64,000 bases of DNA from an uncultured Gammaproteobacteria bacterium. GTDB lineage: Bacteria; Pseudomonadota; Gammaproteobacteria; Steroidobacterales; UBA11654. Shown one piece after another: positions 21,320 to 31,076 of the stretch. A model generated the notes under the pieces. That model did no database searches, was not told where the DNA came from, and worked only from the letters and a program-made list of their open reading frames with translations. The stretch is from NCBI GenBank assembly GCA_937801655.1, contig CALMWC010000016.1, positions 1 to 64,000 on the forward strand, in the 5' to 3' direction. How positions within the stretch are numbered: position 1 is the first letter of the stretch; the number at the start of each line of letters is the position of its first letter. The translations under genes and the position numbers were made by a program.

Positions 21320-24300
21320 ATGCGTATGAACGAAAATTATCAAACCATTCTTTTTGAAGGTATTGCTTCTCAATTAAAGAGGAAGGTAAACTGTATTGGT
21401 CAACTATATGGATCTGCAATGAGCTTGGCCATAGCAGAGTGCTTAATAGAATCTAACAATATGAAGGTCGTCATTACTCCAAATATAGAGACGTCTGAGA
21501 CTCTTTTAAATGAAATTAAATTTTTTAATCAAACTAATCAGGTTGTAGAAGTATTACCGGATCTTGAAATTCTACCATATGATATCTCCCCTCCTAATAT
21601 TGATACTGTTTCAAAACAATCAGACATACTCTATAAATTAGCTCATAAAAAAATTGATCTTTTAATAGTTAGTGCCACAAATTTACTCTGGAAGCTCCCG
21701 CCTAAAGAGTACATTATAAATAGCAGTTTTAAACTCAATACGAATCAAATATTTGACATTGATACCCTTAGATACAAGTTAAGATTAGGTGGTTACAAAA
21801 GGGTATCGATGGTCAAAAATCCTGGAGATTTTAGTATAAGAGGATCTCTGGTAGATCTATATTCCCCATCTTTAGATGATCCTCTTAGAGTTGACTTTAG
21901 CGATGACATTATTGACTCATTAAGAATCTTTGATTCTGAAAATCAACTTACATTAAGAAAAGTTGATCAAGCAATGATTATCCCTGCTAATCATTACCCA
22001 AACAGTTCTGAAGCATTTGATATTTTTAAAGAAAATATGAGAAATAGTTTTGAGGGCAATCAAATGGATTGGCCCTTATACAATCTTATAGAAACAGATG
22101 CCGCTTCATATGGTGTACATAACTACATTCCATTCTTTTTTAAATCAATGAATACCATTTGGGATTATGTCGAAGACAATACTCATATTTATTGCATGAG
22201 TGAATCCATCGAATCCATCAAAATTTACCAAAAACTAATAGAAGAGAGATATCAAAGTGTAAAAGAAAACGATCAACCGATGATGAAACCTGATGATTTA
22301 TTCATAAATTCTAATACACAAATTGAAATCATCGAAAGCAAAAAGCCCGTAATATTACAGTCAGTAAAATTTAGACTGAATAAGAAAAAAACAATTATTA
22401 ACTTAGAAACACAACCCATCTTATCTCACAGTAAAGGTGACCATAATTCTTATAAAGAAATAATTGAAGAGTTGATGGCTAAAAAAGACCTAAAGAAAAT
22501 ACTGATTTCAGCACCGACTGAGAATAGAAAATCTATGATTATTAGCCACATTAAGAATCATACCGGGAGTATTGTTGAAGCTGAATCATGGGAAGATTTT
22601 CTAAATCAAAATGAGATGTTCAGTATTACTAAAAGATCGATCAGTGAAAGTTTCTACATGGAGAGCAAGAAAATAGCTGTCATTGGTGAAATAGATTTAT
22701 TTGGTCGGACAACCAGAAGTAGGATAACTCGCAATAGAGCTTCGAGAGATCCTATGGCAATAATAGAAAGCCTAAAAGATCTAGATGTTGGCTCCCTAGT
22801 TGTACATAAAGATCATGGTATTGGAAAGTACAATGGACTAACAAAACTAATTATTGATGATGTGGAGTCTGAATTTCTATCATTATCGTATGCTAAAGGT
22901 GATTTACTGCAAGTGCCTGTTACTCTCATGGATCAAGTTTCAAGATATATTGGAGAAAGCTCTGATGAAAGTATTTTAAGTAATTTAGGCAATGATCAAT
23001 GGATAAAAATATGTAAAAAAACAAAAGATCAAGCTCATGATGTAGCAGCAGAATTACTGGATATCTATGCAAAAAGATCTTTAATTCTTGGAAAAAGTCA
23101 GGTCGTTGATTCCAATAACTATGCGAAATTCACTGAAGGTTTTGAATACGTTTTAACTAGAGATCAGTCAAAAGTTATTGAGGAAGTATTGGATGATCTC
23201 GCATCAAGCAATTCAATGGATCGATTGGTTTGTGGAGACGTTGGTTTTGGAAAAACAGAAGTTGCTTTGAGAGCTGCTTTTACTTCTGCAATCAATGGGT
23301 ACCAGGTTGTGATCCTAGTTCCAACCACAATATTGGCACAACAACATTATGAAACCTTCACAGAACGATTCTCTGATTGGCCAATCAATATAAACTTAAT
23401 GACAAGAACCCAAACCAAAAAAGCTAAAGATCTACTTACTGAGAACATAAGAAATGGTACAGCCGATATTATAATTGGAACCCATGGAGTACTCTCAGAA
23501 AATATCAAGTATAAAAACCTTAGTCTCGTTATCGTTGATGAAGAGCATCGATTTGGTGTAAGACAAAAAGAGAAACTTAAAAAAATAAAAGAGAATATTG
23601 ACTATTTAGCACTCACTGCGACGCCGATTCCAAGAACATTAAATATGGCAATAGGTGAATTAAAAGACATTTCAATGATCACTACTCCCCCTGAAAATAG
23701 AATGCCAGTAAAAACATATTTGAGTCAATGGGAAAATAGTTTAGTAAGAGAAGCGTGCCAAAGAGAGATCAATAGAGGTGGTCAAATTCTATTTGTGCAC
23801 AATAGAATTGAAGACATAAATAATATTGCTGAAAATATTAAGAAGATTGTACCTAATATTTCCATTGGTATTGCGCACGGTCAAATGAAGGAAAAAGTAT
23901 TGGAAAAAATTATGATGCAGTTCTACAGCAATCAGTTTGATCTTTTATTAGCTACATCAATAATAGAAAGTGGGCTTGATATACCCAATGCTAATACTAT
24001 CATTATCAATCAAGCTGAGAGATTTGGATTAGCACAATTGCATCAACTCAGAGGACGTGTCGGAAGATCTGAGAGACAATCTTATGCATATCTTCTCATT
24101 CCACCAAAACATAAATTAACGCCTCAAGGTGAGAAAAGGTTACAGGCTATTGAAGCAATTGAAGATTTAGGTGTAGGTTTTATTTTAGCCACTCATGATT
24201 TAGAAATAAGAGGAGCAGGAGAAATACTCGGAGACGAACAAAGTGGGCAAATACAAAAGATAGGTTTTACCTTATACAAAGACATTTTAGAGCAAACAAT

Positions 24301-24781
24301 AAATACAATGAGGAGTGATGGTAGTAATCCAGTTATTGAAAGTTTCTCAACTGATATTAATTTGAATATTCCAGCCTTGATCAATGAAGAATACATGCCT
24401 GATGTGCATTTAAGATTGACTATGTATAAGAGAATTTCATCAACTTTTAATAATAAAGATCTCAATAAAATAAAAAGTGAATTATTGGATCGCTTTGGTA
24501 ATCTTCCTGAATACACTGAAAACTTAATTGCATTAACCAAAATGAGAAACAATGCTAAAACTATAGGCATTGAGAAAATTAGAGTTGATAAAAAATATGG
24601 AAGGTTATATTTCAACCCTACTTCAACAATTGACACTCAGCTTTTAATTAATTTAATCCAAGAGAAAGCTGAATATAAGCTCTACCCAGATCAATCTCTA
24701 GGTTTTAGTGGTAATTTTGAAGATACAGCAGACCGATTTAAAAAAGTTAAATCAATTATAAACTACCTAACAAATGGTTGA
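21320..24781 (+). CDS. mfd: Transcription-repair coupling factor Mfd
   Basis: 1153 aa; CarD-like RID, 'CGDVGFGKTEVALRAAF', 'VDEEHRFGVRQKE', 'LHQLRGRVGRSERQSYAYL'. Confidence 0.97.
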   Translation: MRMNENYQTILFEGIASQLKRKVNCIGQLYGSAMSLAIAECLIESNNMKVVITPNIETSETLLNEIKFFNQTNQVVEVLPDLEILPYDISPPNIDTVSKQSDILYKLAHKKIDLLIVSATNLLWKLPPKEYIINSSFKLNTNQIFDIDTLRYKLRLGGYKRVSMVKNPGDFSIRGSLVDLYSPSLDDPLRVDFSDDIIDSLRIFDSENQLTLRKVDQAMIIPANHYPNSSEAFDIFKENMRNSFEGNQMDWPLYNLIETDAASYGVHNYIPFFFKSMNTIWDYVEDNTHIYCMSESIESIKIYQKLIEERYQSVKENDQPMMKPDDLFINSNTQIEIIESKKPVILQSVKFRLNKKKTIINLETQPILSHSKGDHNSYKEIIEELMAKKDLKKILISAPTENRKSMIISHIKNHTGSIVEAESWEDFLNQNEMFSITKRSISESFYMESKKIAVIGEIDLFGRTTRSRITRNRASRDPMAIIESLKDLDVGSLVVHKDHGIGKYNGLTKLIIDDVESEFLSLSYAKGDLLQVPVTLMDQVSRYIGESSDESILSNLGNDQWIKICKKTKDQAHDVAAELLDIYAKRSLILGKSQVVDSNNYAKFTEGFEYVLTRDQSKVIEEVLDDLASSNSMDRLVCGDVGFGKTEVALRAAFTSAINGYQVVILVPTTILAQQHYETFTERFSDWPININLMTRTQTKKAKDLLTENIRNGTADIIIGTHGVLSENIKYKNLSLVIVDEEHRFGVRQKEKLKKIKENIDYLALTATPIPRTLNMAIGELKDISMITTPPENRMPVKTYLSQWENSLVREACQREINRGGQILFVHNRIEDINNIAENIKKIVPNISIGIAHGQMKEKVLEKIMMQFYSNQFDLLLATSIIESGLDIPNANTIIINQAERFGLAQLHQLRGRVGRSERQSYAYLLIPPKHKLTPQGEKRLQAIEAIEDLGVGFILATHDLEIRGAGEILGDEQSGQIQKIGFTLYKDILEQTINTMRSDGSNPVIESFSTDINLNIPALINEEYMPDVHLRLTMYKRISSTFNNKDLNKIKSELLDRFGNLPEYTENLIALTKMRNNAKTIGIEKIRVDKKYGRLYFNPTSTIDTQLLINLIQEKAEYKLYPDQSLGFSGNFEDTADRFKKVKSIINYLTNG

Positions 24782-25775
24782 GTTTTAGAGTTGATTCCTT
24801 GAAAGAATGCTCAATGATTCCATTATTTATAGCTTTGCATCTTAAAGTATCAATTTTTTTACTCATCTCATTTCCATTAATATCGAGGTCTAAGTTATCA
24901 AGTAAATAAGGCATTTGTGATTCCATGTTACAAACTAAAACAAAATCACATCCTGCTGATAAAGCATGGTTTATTTTTTCATTCATACTTAACTCGCTAT
25001 TCACTGCTTTCATCATTAAGTCATCTGAAAAAATTAATCCACTGAATCCAAGCTCTTTCCTTAATATTATTTTTAACCAGCGCTTAGAAAACGTAGCTAT
25101 ATGTCCATCTACAAGCGGATAGTGAATGTGTGCTGTCATAATTGCATCGAGATGCTTATTCATCAATTGTAAATAGGGTTTGATATCATTCATTAGTTCA
25201 TTCATCTCTCTCTTATCAACAGGAAGTTCAGTATGAGAATCTAGAATAACTCCGCCATGGCCAGGAAAATGCTTCCCAATCGAAGCCATACCAGATAATT
25301 TAAGTCCATCAATATAAGAAGCGGCTAACTCTGTAATAACATCAGGATCCGAATGAAATGAACGATTACCAATGATTGTTGAATGACCATAATCTATATC
25401 TAAAACAGGAGCAAAACTAAAATCAATGTTAACCTCAGCTAACTCTAAGCTCATTATCCTGCCAGCCAATAATGCTGACTCCAGGCCTTCTGATTTAGAT
25501 TTGTCATAGAGTTTTCCCAAGGTTCGCAATGATGGAAGTGGGTAAAAATCATTTAAAAATCTTTGAACACGACCTCCTTCTTGATCCACACAAACAATTA
25601 GCTCTGGTGACTTGATGTCTTTTATGGCATTGATAAGCTCTTGCAGCTGAGTTTTATTCTCATAGTTTCTAGAAAATAAAATGACCCCACCCACATAATT
25701 ACTATTGAGATTCTTCGTATCATCCTTTGAAAGAACTGTGCTTTCAATTGAAATAAATAAGGGCCCCAAATTCAT
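24756..25775 (-). CDS. nagZ: Beta-N-acetylhexosaminidase NagZ
   Basis: 'VCVDQEGGRVQRF', 'GKHFPGHGGVILDSHTELP', 'FSDDLMM'. Confidence 0.95.
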   Translation of the reverse strand: MNLGPLFISIESTVLSKDDTKNLNSNYVGGVILFSRNYENKTQLQELINAIKDIKSPELIVCVDQEGGRVQRFLNDFYPLPSLRTLGKLYDKSKSEGLESALLAGRIMSLELAEVNIDFSFAPVLDIDYGHSTIIGNRSFHSDPDVITELAASYIDGLKLSGMASIGKHFPGHGGVILDSHTELPVDKREMNELMNDIKPYLQLMNKHLDAIMTAHIHYPLVDGHIATFSKRWLKIILRKELGFSGLIFSDDLMMKAVNSELSMNEKINHALSAGCDFVLVCNMESQMPYLLDNLDLDINGNEMSKKIDTLRCKAINNGIIEHSFKESTLKLNHLLGSL

Positions 25776-25783
25776 CTTAAATC

Positions 25784-26254
25784 TTATTGAATTAGAACTG
25801 AAGTGCCAATATCAACAAGATCAAATAGTTCGATGACATCATCATTATTCATATTAATACAGCCCTTGGAACGTGGGATATTAAGAGAAAACTCATCTGG
25901 TATACCATGAATATAAATATATCGTTGCATCGTATCGACATTACCCAATCTATTTTTACCTACCTCAGTACCACTTAACCATAGGATCCTAGTAAGGATC
26001 CAATCACTATTTTGATCATGCTGGTTATTTATTGAATACACTTCCCCTGTTGACCTCCTTGATTTGAATATCTCACCTCTGCTTGCATTCATGCCTATTT
26101 TTGCTCTGATAATATGTTTACCGCGAGGAGTGCAATAACTATTCTTTTTCTCACCTGGACCTAATTTAGCGGTAGAGACTGGGTAAATATATTCTTGTTT
26201 AAGTGAATTCAGGATCAATGATTGATCGGCTATGGATACAAGAATAGTGGACAT
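25784..26254 (-). CDS. Small YkuD-family L,D-transpeptidase-like protein
   Basis: 156 aa, 'IYIHGIPDE...IPRSKGCINMNNDDVIELFDLVDIGTSVLI'; no obvious signal peptide. Confidence 0.85.
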   Translation of the reverse strand: MSTILVSIADQSLILNSLKQEYIYPVSTAKLGPGEKKNSYCTPRGKHIIRAKIGMNASRGEIFKSRRSTGEVYSINNQHDQNSDWILTRILWLSGTEVGKNRLGNVDTMQRYIYIHGIPDEFSLNIPRSKGCINMNNDDVIELFDLVDIGTSVLIQ

Positions 26255-26256
26255 AA

Positions 26257-26976
26257 TTAGTCAGATGAATGCATCTGTGTAGCAAAAGTATTTAAAGCTT
26301 TGTTATCTATTTTTTCAAGATATTGCTTGAGAGTAGTATTTTTTTTATCAAAATCATTCTCAGATAACATGCCAGTTATAAATTCATATCGTATATATAG
26401 GAGGTAGGTATTTAGTACATCAATCGTGCAATAATCTGCTATTTCAGTTATGTTTCCATCCAAATACAAACTCCATACTTCTGCGCCTGAAGATAATTTC
26501 TTTCCTGGCATTTTCAAACCTTTAGTAATGACATCTAGCCCGGATATATTACTAATATTGTGATTAGATAGAAGATCTTTTAAATCAACATGTTTGTCGC
26601 TTAGAAGAGTGTTTTTAGTTAAATGTTTAAGACTTCTACAATTCAAAACAGGCACATCAAACATCTGGCCATTCCATGAAATTAAAACATCCGACTCTTC
26701 AAATGATTTAAACACATCAAGTAAGATAGATTTTTCATTGCAAGTCTCATCAAGCTTGTAAGACTCTATATTTAAGCTATCTGAGTTATCAGTTAATATT
26801 GATACTGCAATAATTTGATGTAAATCATAAGGTAAGAATTCGCTACCATTTCTTTGATGTTGTTGAAAAAACATAGACTTACCTATGTCTTCTTCAGTCA
26901 ATCCATCTAAGTTAAGTTGCTCTCTTCCAAAATCCAGATCCGGTATGGTTTCGATATCGAATACTAGTCTATTCAC
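26257..26976 (-). CDS. PolB-like 3'-5' exonuclease domain protein
   Basis: 'RLVFDIETIPD', 'LISWNGQMFDVPVL', 'IADYCTIDVLNTYLLYIR' match the DnaQ/PolB exonuclease fold. Confidence 0.82.
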   Translation of the reverse strand: MNRLVFDIETIPDLDFGREQLNLDGLTEEDIGKSMFFQQHQRNGSEFLPYDLHQIIAVSILTDNSDSLNIESYKLDETCNEKSILLDVFKSFEESDVLISWNGQMFDVPVLNCRSLKHLTKNTLLSDKHVDLKDLLSNHNISNISGLDVITKGLKMPGKKLSSGAEVWSLYLDGNITEIADYCTIDVLNTYLLYIRYEFITGMLSENDFDKKNTTLKQYLEKIDNKALNTFATQMHSSD

Positions 26977-27360
26977 TTACTTTCCTTCCAAAACAACAAA
27001 AGCAATAGAGAGTGGAGGCTCATCACTAAAACTAACATGTGATTTATCAATCCCTTCATTATTAAAAAGTAATTGCATTTTTTTTGATAAAACCAATTTA
27101 GGTTTACCAGTATCCATTCTAATAAAGCCAAAATCTTTCCAGGTGATGCCTTTGGAAAAACCAGTTCCAAAGGCTTTAGCTGCAGCCTCTTTTCCAGCGA
27201 AACGATTGGCAATAAAATGAACTGGATTTTTTTCTTGATCAAATAATTTCATTTCTTCTGGGTGCAAAAGCTTTTCAGCTAGGCCATTGCCATACTTATC
27301 ATGCATCCTCTGAATACGATCTATATTGACCATATCAACGCCAATACCATAAAGATTCAC
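26977..27360 (-). CDS. acpS: Holo-[ACP] synthase
   Basis: 'GIGVDMVNIDRIQ', 'FIANRFAGKEAAAKAFGTGF'. Confidence 0.95.
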   Translation of the reverse strand: MNLYGIGVDMVNIDRIQRMHDKYGNGLAEKLLHPEEMKLFDQEKNPVHFIANRFAGKEAAAKAFGTGFSKGITWKDFGFIRMDTGKPKLVLSKKMQLLFNNEGIDKSHVSFSDEPPLSIAFVVLEGK

Positions 27361-28097
27361 TTTCGGGCCTCAATCATTATAGTCTTCATAGTATTTACAG
27401 CTTCAGCTATCCCTGTATCTAATGATTTTGCAATAATTGAATGGCCAATATTCAATTCTTGTATTTCATTAATTTCGGCTATTGCTTTTGTATTCTCATA
27501 ATGCAATCCATGTCCTGCATTAACTCTAAGACCAATTTTATTTGCATGAATTGCACACTCTCTAATTCTATTTAATTCATACTTTTGATCTTCAAGATTG
27601 AGGCTATCGGCATAAGTACCCGTGTGAATTTCTACAGCATCAGCACCAGCCAATTGACTTGATTCAATTTGTTTTGGATCTGGGTCAACAAAGAATGACA
27701 CTCTTATTCCTGATTTTTTCATTCGCTCTGCAGCGATCGATAAAGCATCCATTTGGCTAAAAACATCCAAGCCACCTTCTGTCGTTAATTCTTCTCTTTT
27801 TTCTGGAACCAAACAACAATCATAGGGTTTAAGTTGACAGGCCATTGCAATCATTTCTTCCGTTAAAGCCATTTCAAAATTAACCCTAGTTTGCGAAACT
27901 CCTATTATTCTCTCGACATCATGATCCTGAACATGCCTTCGATCTTCTCTAAGGTGAATGGTAATGCTGTCCGCACCATTTTTTTCAGCTATTAGTGCTA
28001 TTTCTACCGGATCGGGATAATTAGTGCCTCTTGCCTGTCTCAGTGTTGCAACATGATCAACATTAACGCCCAATAGAATGGGTTCTTTTTGCTTCAT
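27357..28097 (-). CDS. pdxJ: Pyridoxine 5'-phosphate synthase
   Basis: 'LGVNVDHVATLRQARGTNYPDPVEIA', 'TIHLREDRRHVQDHDV'. Confidence 0.97.
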   Translation of the reverse strand: MKQKEPILLGVNVDHVATLRQARGTNYPDPVEIALIAEKNGADSITIHLREDRRHVQDHDVERIIGVSQTRVNFEMALTEEMIAMACQLKPYDCCLVPEKREELTTEGGLDVFSQMDALSIAAERMKKSGIRVSFFVDPDPKQIESSQLAGADAVEIHTGTYADSLNLEDQKYELNRIRECAIHANKIGLRVNAGHGLHYENTKAIAEINEIQELNIGHSIIAKSLDTGIAEAVNTMKTIMIEARK

Positions 28098-28261
28098 AAT
28101 AATTCTTCCATTGACTACATGATATCTTAGAGTTTAATTGATTTGAATGATGAAACAATTTAATATTGTTTTTAGGATCCATAACTTCTCCTTCATGAAC
28201 ACAAATGAAGTTAAAGCTGTCTTTAGGTCAATAAATTTAATATTGAATCTAAAAGAGAATT

Positions 28262-29845
28262 ATGAATTATTTGAAAAGCTTTGCAACGGTCCATCCTTTA
28301 GATGGAATAAATGAAGATAGACTTGGAAAATGCCAAAATCTTCTAGACGGACAATGGATTGATGGTGTCAATTATTTTGATGATATCCCAGACCCAATCA
28401 CTGGAAAATCCTTCTTAGATATACCTAAAACAGAAGAAATATCTGAATTCATAAGAAGTCTAGATCAATGCCCAAAAAGTGGACTTCACAACCCCTTAAA
28501 GAATAATGATAGATACATTATGCTCGGCGATGTTTGCAGTAAAGCAGCACAAATACTTCGTGATGAAGAAGTGGAAACATTTTTTACCCTTCTGATTCAA
28601 AGAGTAATGCCAAAAACATACAATCAATGCCTCGGTGAAGTAAGAGTTACCAGAACATTTTTAGAAAATTTTGCGGGCGATGGTGTTAGGTTCCTAGGAC
28701 GTAGTTTTTCTAATCCTGGTGATTACACTGGACAAGAATCATCCGGTTATCGTTGGCCTTTTGGATCCGTAGTAATTATTACACCTTTTAATTTTCCATT
28801 GGAAATCCCAGCATTGCAATTCTTGGGTGCTTTATTTATGGGAAATCGTCCACTGGTTAAACCCGATGAAAAAGTCGGTGTTGTTTTTGAACAGTTTTTA
28901 AGGTTATTAATATATTGTGGCCTCCCAAGTCAAGACTCAAACTTGATCTACTGCAATGGATCTACAATGGCTAAATTAATTAAGCAGGCCAAAGAACAAA
29001 TCAGGATGATTCAATTTACTGGTTCATCGAATGTAGCGCATCAAATTATTCAAGAAATGGATGGTAAAGTTAAGATTGAGGATGCGGGTTTTGATTGGAA
29101 AATTATTGGTCCCGACTTCGATCCTAAATGGAGTGACTATGTAGCATGGCAATGCGACGAAGATGCTTACAATGCATCAGGACAAAAGTGTTCAGCTCAA
29201 AGTATTCTCTTTATTCATGAAAATTGGCAGGAAGATCTACTGCCTAAAATGAAAGCCTTAGCTGAACGAAGAAGTCTAGATAATCTCAGTATAGGACCAG
29301 TTCTCACTTGGAATAATGAACAACTCTTTAACCACATCAATCAATTGTTAGCCATACCTAATTCCAATTGTCTATTTGGTAATGAGTCATTAAAGAATCA
29401 TAACATTCCATCGCATTATGGTGCGATAAAACCAACAGCCATTCAGATACCCATAGAACAATTAATGACAGAATATTTTGATCTAATTACCAGTGAAGTC
29501 TTTGCTCCAATTCAGATAGTAATCTCTTATAATGACGATACTTTACCCATCGTGCTCGAAGGATTAGAGAGCATTACCCATAATTTAACGGCAGCTGTTG
29601 TTAGTAATGATTTACATTTTCAACAAAAAATCTTAGGAAACACTGTGAATGGAACAACCTATGTAGGTATGAGAGCAAGAACAACAGGCGCACCGCAAAA
29701 CCATTGGTTTGGTCCAGCTGGGGACCCAAGGGCAGCAGGTATTGGAACCACTGAAGCAATTGTCAATACATGGAGTGGTCATCGAGAAATCATCAAAGAC
29801 ATAGGCCCTATAGACCCTGATTGGAATATACCGGAGATAAACTGA
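28262..29845 (+). CDS. 1-pyrroline-5-carboxylate dehydrogenase-like aldehyde dehydrogenase (plant ALDH12-like)
   Basis: 527 aa; 'VVIITPFNFPLEIPALQFLGALFMGNRPLVKPDEKV', 'FTGSSNVA', 'WQCDEDAYNASGQKCSAQSILFIHENW', 'NGTTYVGMRARTTGAPQNHWFGPAGDPRAAGIGT'. Confidence 0.85.
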   Translation: MNYLKSFATVHPLDGINEDRLGKCQNLLDGQWIDGVNYFDDIPDPITGKSFLDIPKTEEISEFIRSLDQCPKSGLHNPLKNNDRYIMLGDVCSKAAQILRDEEVETFFTLLIQRVMPKTYNQCLGEVRVTRTFLENFAGDGVRFLGRSFSNPGDYTGQESSGYRWPFGSVVIITPFNFPLEIPALQFLGALFMGNRPLVKPDEKVGVVFEQFLRLLIYCGLPSQDSNLIYCNGSTMAKLIKQAKEQIRMIQFTGSSNVAHQIIQEMDGKVKIEDAGFDWKIIGPDFDPKWSDYVAWQCDEDAYNASGQKCSAQSILFIHENWQEDLLPKMKALAERRSLDNLSIGPVLTWNNEQLFNHINQLLAIPNSNCLFGNESLKNHNIPSHYGAIKPTAIQIPIEQLMTEYFDLITSEVFAPIQIVISYNDDTLPIVLEGLESITHNLTAAVVSNDLHFQQKILGNTVNGTTYVGMRARTTGAPQNHWFGPAGDPRAAGIGTTEAIVNTWSGHREIIKDIGPIDPDWNIPEIN

Positions 29846-31068
29846 TGACTTATTCTAAACAACAGAGTTTTATCGACAAAGAAACAGACTTTGGACCTGA
29901 TAATTATAAGCCCATACCCGTGGTTCTATCTAAAGCAAAAGGAGTTTGGGTTTGGGATGTAGATGGCAATAAATATTTAGACATGATGTCTGCTTATTCA
30001 GCTGTCAGCCATGGTCATTCACATCCTGAATTACTAAAAGTATTGCATAAACAATCCAGCCAACTGGCTTTAACATCCAGAGCATTTTATACAGATACAC
30101 TAGGGCCTTATCTGGAAACCATTACCTCGTTGAGTAATTTTGATATGGCATTGCCAATGAACTCAGGAGCTGAAGCTGTCGAAACTGCAATTAAAGCAGC
30201 AAGAAGATGGGGTTATCGTTCTAAGAATATTGAAACCGATAAAGCTGAAATTATAGTTGCCGATGGTAATTTTCATGGTAGAACAACCACCATCGTAAGT
30301 TTTTCTAGTGAGCCAAACTCAAAAGATGATTTTGGCCCCCTTACGCCTGGTTTTATTTCCGTTGAATTTGGTTCAGCTAAAGCTATTGAGAAAGCAATCA
30401 ATAAAAATACTGCAGCTGTTTTAATTGAACCCATACAAGGTGAAGGAGGAATTATAGTACCTCCAGAAAACTATCTCAGTGATGTAAGAGAAATCTGTAC
30501 ACAAAAGAATGTACTAATGATTCTTGATGAAGTGCAATCTGGTCTTGGCAGAACTGGCAAGATGTTCGCATTCCAACATTCAGATATCCAACCAGATGGA
30601 CTCATACTCGGAAAGGCATTGGGCGGTGGTTTTATGCCTGTTTCTTGCTTTTTATCTTCCAGTGAAGTCATGCAATGGCTCACACCAGGTTCGCATGGCT
30701 CCACATTTGGGGGAAACCCTCTTGCAGCTGCAATAGCCAAAAGAGCATTGGAATTACTTGATGAAGAAGGCTTAATAGAAAACAGTCGTGTACTGGGTGA
30801 ATATTTTAAAAATGCATTCATTGAAATGAAAAGTAATGTTATTACTGACGTCAGAGGTAAGGGGTTATGGATTGGAGTGGAAATTGATCCAAGCTATATC
30901 TCCGGTAAAGAATTGTCTATGTTGCTTCTTAAAAAAGGCATCCTATCCAAGGAAACTCATGAGACTGTTATCAGATTTGCTCCTCCATTGATTATTACAA
31001 AAGAAGATATTGATTGGGCAGTAAATATTATAAAAGAAACTCTTGATGAAATTGTATTAGAAAAATAA
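29845..31068 (+). CDS. rocD: Ornithine aminotransferase (class III aminotransferase)
   Basis: 'NYKPIPVVLSKAKGVWVWDVDGNKYLDMMSAYSAVSHGHSHPELL', 'LMILDEVQSGLGRTGKMFAFQH', 'GSHGSTFGGNPLAAAIA'. ATG at 29845 overlaps the upstream stop (TGATG). Confidence 0.92.
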   Translation: MTYSKQQSFIDKETDFGPDNYKPIPVVLSKAKGVWVWDVDGNKYLDMMSAYSAVSHGHSHPELLKVLHKQSSQLALTSRAFYTDTLGPYLETITSLSNFDMALPMNSGAEAVETAIKAARRWGYRSKNIETDKAEIIVADGNFHGRTTTIVSFSSEPNSKDDFGPLTPGFISVEFGSAKAIEKAINKNTAAVLIEPIQGEGGIIVPPENYLSDVREICTQKNVLMILDEVQSGLGRTGKMFAFQHSDIQPDGLILGKALGGGFMPVSCFLSSSEVMQWLTPGSHGSTFGGNPLAAAIAKRALELLDEEGLIENSRVLGEYFKNAFIEMKSNVITDVRGKGLWIGVEIDPSYISGKELSMLLLKKGILSKETHETVIRFAPPLIITKEDIDWAVNIIKETLDEIVLEK

Positions 31069-31076
31069 ATGTCCTT

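Noticed and set aside
24193-24636. 147-aa minus-strand ORF inside mfd
   Set aside because: Antisense shadow ORF in a strongly conserved mfd region; no recognisable motifs.
26973-27242. 89-aa minus-strand ORF overlapping acpS
   Set aside because: Alternate-frame reading of acpS, which has clear family motifs.
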